From Prochlorococcus sp. AG-347-I06 (GTDB lineage: Bacteria > Cyanobacteriota > Cyanobacteriia > PCC-6307 > Cyanobiaceae), in contig QCBM01000003.1 of assembly GCA_003281605.1 (NCBI GenBank), positions 186,001 to 250,000 of the forward strand: a DNA stretch of 64,000 bases, given 5' to 3'. Shown here piece by piece: positions 62,560-64,000 of the stretch (within the stretch, counting starts at the first letter, position 1; each line of letters starts with the position of its first letter). A program made the position numbers and the translations under genes. The notes beneath the pieces are model-generated. The model did no database searches. It was not told where the DNA came from and saw only the letters and a program-made list of their open reading frames with translations.

Positions 62560-63645
62560 TTAAAACCATTCAGACTCAGCATTATCTTTTTCATTAGTAT
62601 CGTCAAGAGGTGTAGTTCTATCAAATTTCATTGATATGCTTTTTTCTTGCTCACCAGATACATCAACAGCTTTTATATCATATTTTTGAGTCCCGTCTCT
62701 AAATGGAACTTGTATTCTAAAAGTACCATCTGCAGCAAGAGGTACATCTTCTCCACCTATTGTCAGTTTTGCAGAAGGCTCTGTAGCTCCATAAACAATT
62801 AATTCTGCATCAGCCACAAGCCAAAAAGACCTATTTTTAACAACTCCGCTTCCAGAATCATTTAAACCTGATGACCATTTACCAGCACCTGAGTCTGTAA
62901 GATTATCATTAAGATTTGATGAATTTACATTTTCCATAAATTCTTCAGAACCAACTTTTCTTCTGAGAGGAATGTTAGTTGCTGCTTGGTATAACCTTTC
63001 ATGCATACCATTTTGTTCGGAAACATCAGGACTAGAAATATCTGGGATAGAGTCAAATGTAGAATCTAAATTAAAAGGTACAAATTTATCAAGAATTTGC
63101 TCGGAAGGATGAGACCCAGGAACATGACTTATTGAAGAAAATGCCAACGACATCCAGTTAAAACCATATTTGTAACCTAATTCAACTTTATAATCTCTAT
63201 CTGCAAGTGGGATTGGCAAGTACCACTCAGTACTGTAACTATCAACTGCTATCTCCCTTAGTGTACCTTGATTTAAGTTGTTTCCTTCAGAACCAGATGC
63301 ATCAAATAATCGTAAACATAATTTATTAGCTCCCAAAGATTGCGCTTTTTCTCTATCTGAATCGGAAATTTGCCAAAAAACATAAGCCCAATCTGGATCT
63401 CGGGGTAGAAAAACCACATTTGTTTTAACTTCTTCACTACTGTTAAAACCATTGGACTCGAAAGTTTCTTGAGGTTTAGACTGAGGGGGTGCAATATATG
63501 TTTTTTTTGTAGATTTTTCTTGATATTTAAGTATTAAATCAACTAAAACAGCTTTTGTTTTGCGACTATACAGCGGAACAGATAATTTACTTGCTTCTTG
63601 ACGTAATTGTCTGAGGGTTAGTGAGAGTAGTTGATCTTTATTCAT
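62560..63645 (-). CDS. DUF4912 protein with an N-terminal SAP/Rho-N-like domain
   Basis: This 361-aa protein has an N-terminal helical domain (LTLRQLRQEASKLSVPLYSR...KTKAVLVDLI, like SAP/Rho-N nucleic-acid binding). A DUF4912 domain follows (about 85-200: VVFLPRDPDWAYVFWQISD), then a C-terminal beta-rich region with LIVYGATEPSAKLTIGGE. I chose ATG 63645; GTG at 63660 would add five residues. The domain names are assigned from motif memory, and the biological role is unknown. Confidence 0.82.
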   Translation of the reverse strand: MNKDQLLSLTLRQLRQEASKLSVPLYSRKTKAVLVDLILKYQEKSTKKTYIAPPQSKPQETFESNGFNSSEEVKTNVVFLPRDPDWAYVFWQISDSDREKAQSLGANKLCLRLFDASGSEGNNLNQGTLREIAVDSYSTEWYLPIPLADRDYKVELGYKYGFNWMSLAFSSISHVPGSHPSEQILDKFVPFNLDSTFDSIPDISSPDVSEQNGMHERLYQAATNIPLRRKVGSEEFMENVNSSNLNDNLTDSGAGKWSSGLNDSGSGVVKNRSFWLVADAELIVYGATEPSAKLTIGGEDVPLAADGTFRIQVPFRDGTQKYDIKAVDVSGEQEKSISMKFDRTTPLDDTNEKDNAESEWF

Positions 63646-63929
63646 GATCCCATCAGCCACTTTAAATTCTCCGTTTTTGTTTGGGATCAGTATGTTCTTT
63701 TTTTTGGGGAATTGTGTGTCTTTTTGCCCTGTCGTCAGGATCCTCTGACTACTAAAAAATTCTCAAAATCAATATTTATCTTCAAAACAGTTGGTATCAA
63801 TGTAATTAATTAAATTTAAGATCTTTTTTAAATGTAAATTAATTTTCTTTTTTTTTAAATTTTATTACCTGAATTTGTTAACGACTCAACAAAAATATAT
63901 TTTTTCTTCGGGATCAATTAAAAGATAAT

Positions 63930-64000
63930 TCAGCGTTGTTCAACTAAAAGTACTAAATCATCTATCTCTAAATCCTCAATACTTTTGCCTATTTTTCTTG
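63930..64000 (-). CDS. C-terminal end of an unidentified gene, cut by the window edge
   Basis: A leftward open frame enters from the right edge and ends at TGA (63930-63932), giving the C-terminus KSIEDLEIDDLVLLVEQR. The two other minus frames are closed by stops within this stretch. Only about 22 codons are visible, so neither product nor reality of the gene can be confirmed. Confidence 0.45.
   Translation of the reverse strand, partial: RKIGKSIEDLEIDDLVLLVEQR

Noticed and set aside
63631-63813. A 60-codon plus-strand frame at the right edge
   Set aside because: It overlaps the start of the DUF4912 gene antisense, is composed of Phe/Ile-rich low-complexity sequence and has no ribosome-binding site.

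Overview
The window is a compact, low-GC, gene-dense stretch of chromosome from a cyanobacterium, almost certainly a high-light-adapted Prochlorococcus. The evidence is the strongly AT-rich sequence, the picocyanobacterial gene set (ndhF/ndhM/ndhO, ycf3, ycf34, ycf33, rpaA, rpaB, rbcR, a high-light-inducible protein, crtP/crtB/crtQ), very short spacers, frequent TTG/GTG starts and many touching or overlapping gene ends. The strain was not determined. I see no insertion sequence, prophage, CRISPR array, integrase or rRNA. The only RNA gene I can support is one tRNA-Asn with its terminator.

Layout. 1-7.1 kb: 5' part of ndhF, a Z-ISO/NnrU-like gene, the LysR regulator rbcR, DUF3172-ndhM, the carotenoid pair crtP-crtB, an RRM protein and the CCA-adding enzyme. 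7.1-12.8 kb: ycf34, a tsaB-like gene, then a leftward run rpaB-plsX-fabH-fabD-plsC that places a light/redox response regulator directly in front of fatty-acid and phospholipid initiation genes. 12.9-19.6 kb: radA, ycf3, a copper-type P-ATPase followed by tmk-holB, and rpaA. 19.6-20.75 kb: the only gene-poor stretch, with an orphan 119-aa gene, a repeated direct-repeat motif and tRNA-Asn. 20.8-30.5 kb: a CbiO-like ATPase, UPF0367, cysK, a DnaJ protein, ndhO, a SulA-like epimerase, an LpxB-like glycosyltransferase, an A-type Fe-S carrier, crtQ-SRPBCC, hemD, rbfA and ycf33. 30.6-41.1 kb: GST, DUF6816-like, aroK, a tandem PTPS plus RibD-like reductase pair, a FemAB-like gene, DUF4346, a petL-like 30-aa gene, rimO, VKOR-thioredoxin, nadB and DUF3120. 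41.2-50.3 kb: a PDZ-radical SAM protein, a TolC-like protein, an IMPase, a YihY-family gene, an hli gene, a Deg protease and an ABC-F protein. 50.4-64 kb: small orphan genes around an RHH regulator, a ktrA-ktrB-SLC13 transport run, type II NADH dehydrogenase, cysH, a coaX-like gene, a peroxiredoxin, a phosphopantetheinyl transferase, rarA, pgm and a DUF4912 protein.

How the genes work together. Most are housekeeping. Carotenoid synthesis from GGPP to lycopene is unusually well represented: crtB, crtP, a Z-ISO-like gene and crtQ are all here, in three places. Photosynthetic electron flow is served by NDH-1 subunits, PetL-like, Ycf3 and NDH-2. Both master OmpR regulators, RpaA and RpaB, lie within 7 kb of each other. 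Sulfur assimilation (cysH, cysK), Fe-S assembly and membrane lipid initiation complete the picture.

I found no clearly new multi-gene system. The best leads are small: the repeat-rich N-terminal extension of PlsX, a tandem PTPS whose first half lacks the catalytic His, a divergent RHH-gene pair with a long inverted repeat between them, a Nif11-like 76-aa protein, a 47-aa paired-CX3C protein, and the direct-repeat pair next to tRNA-Asn.
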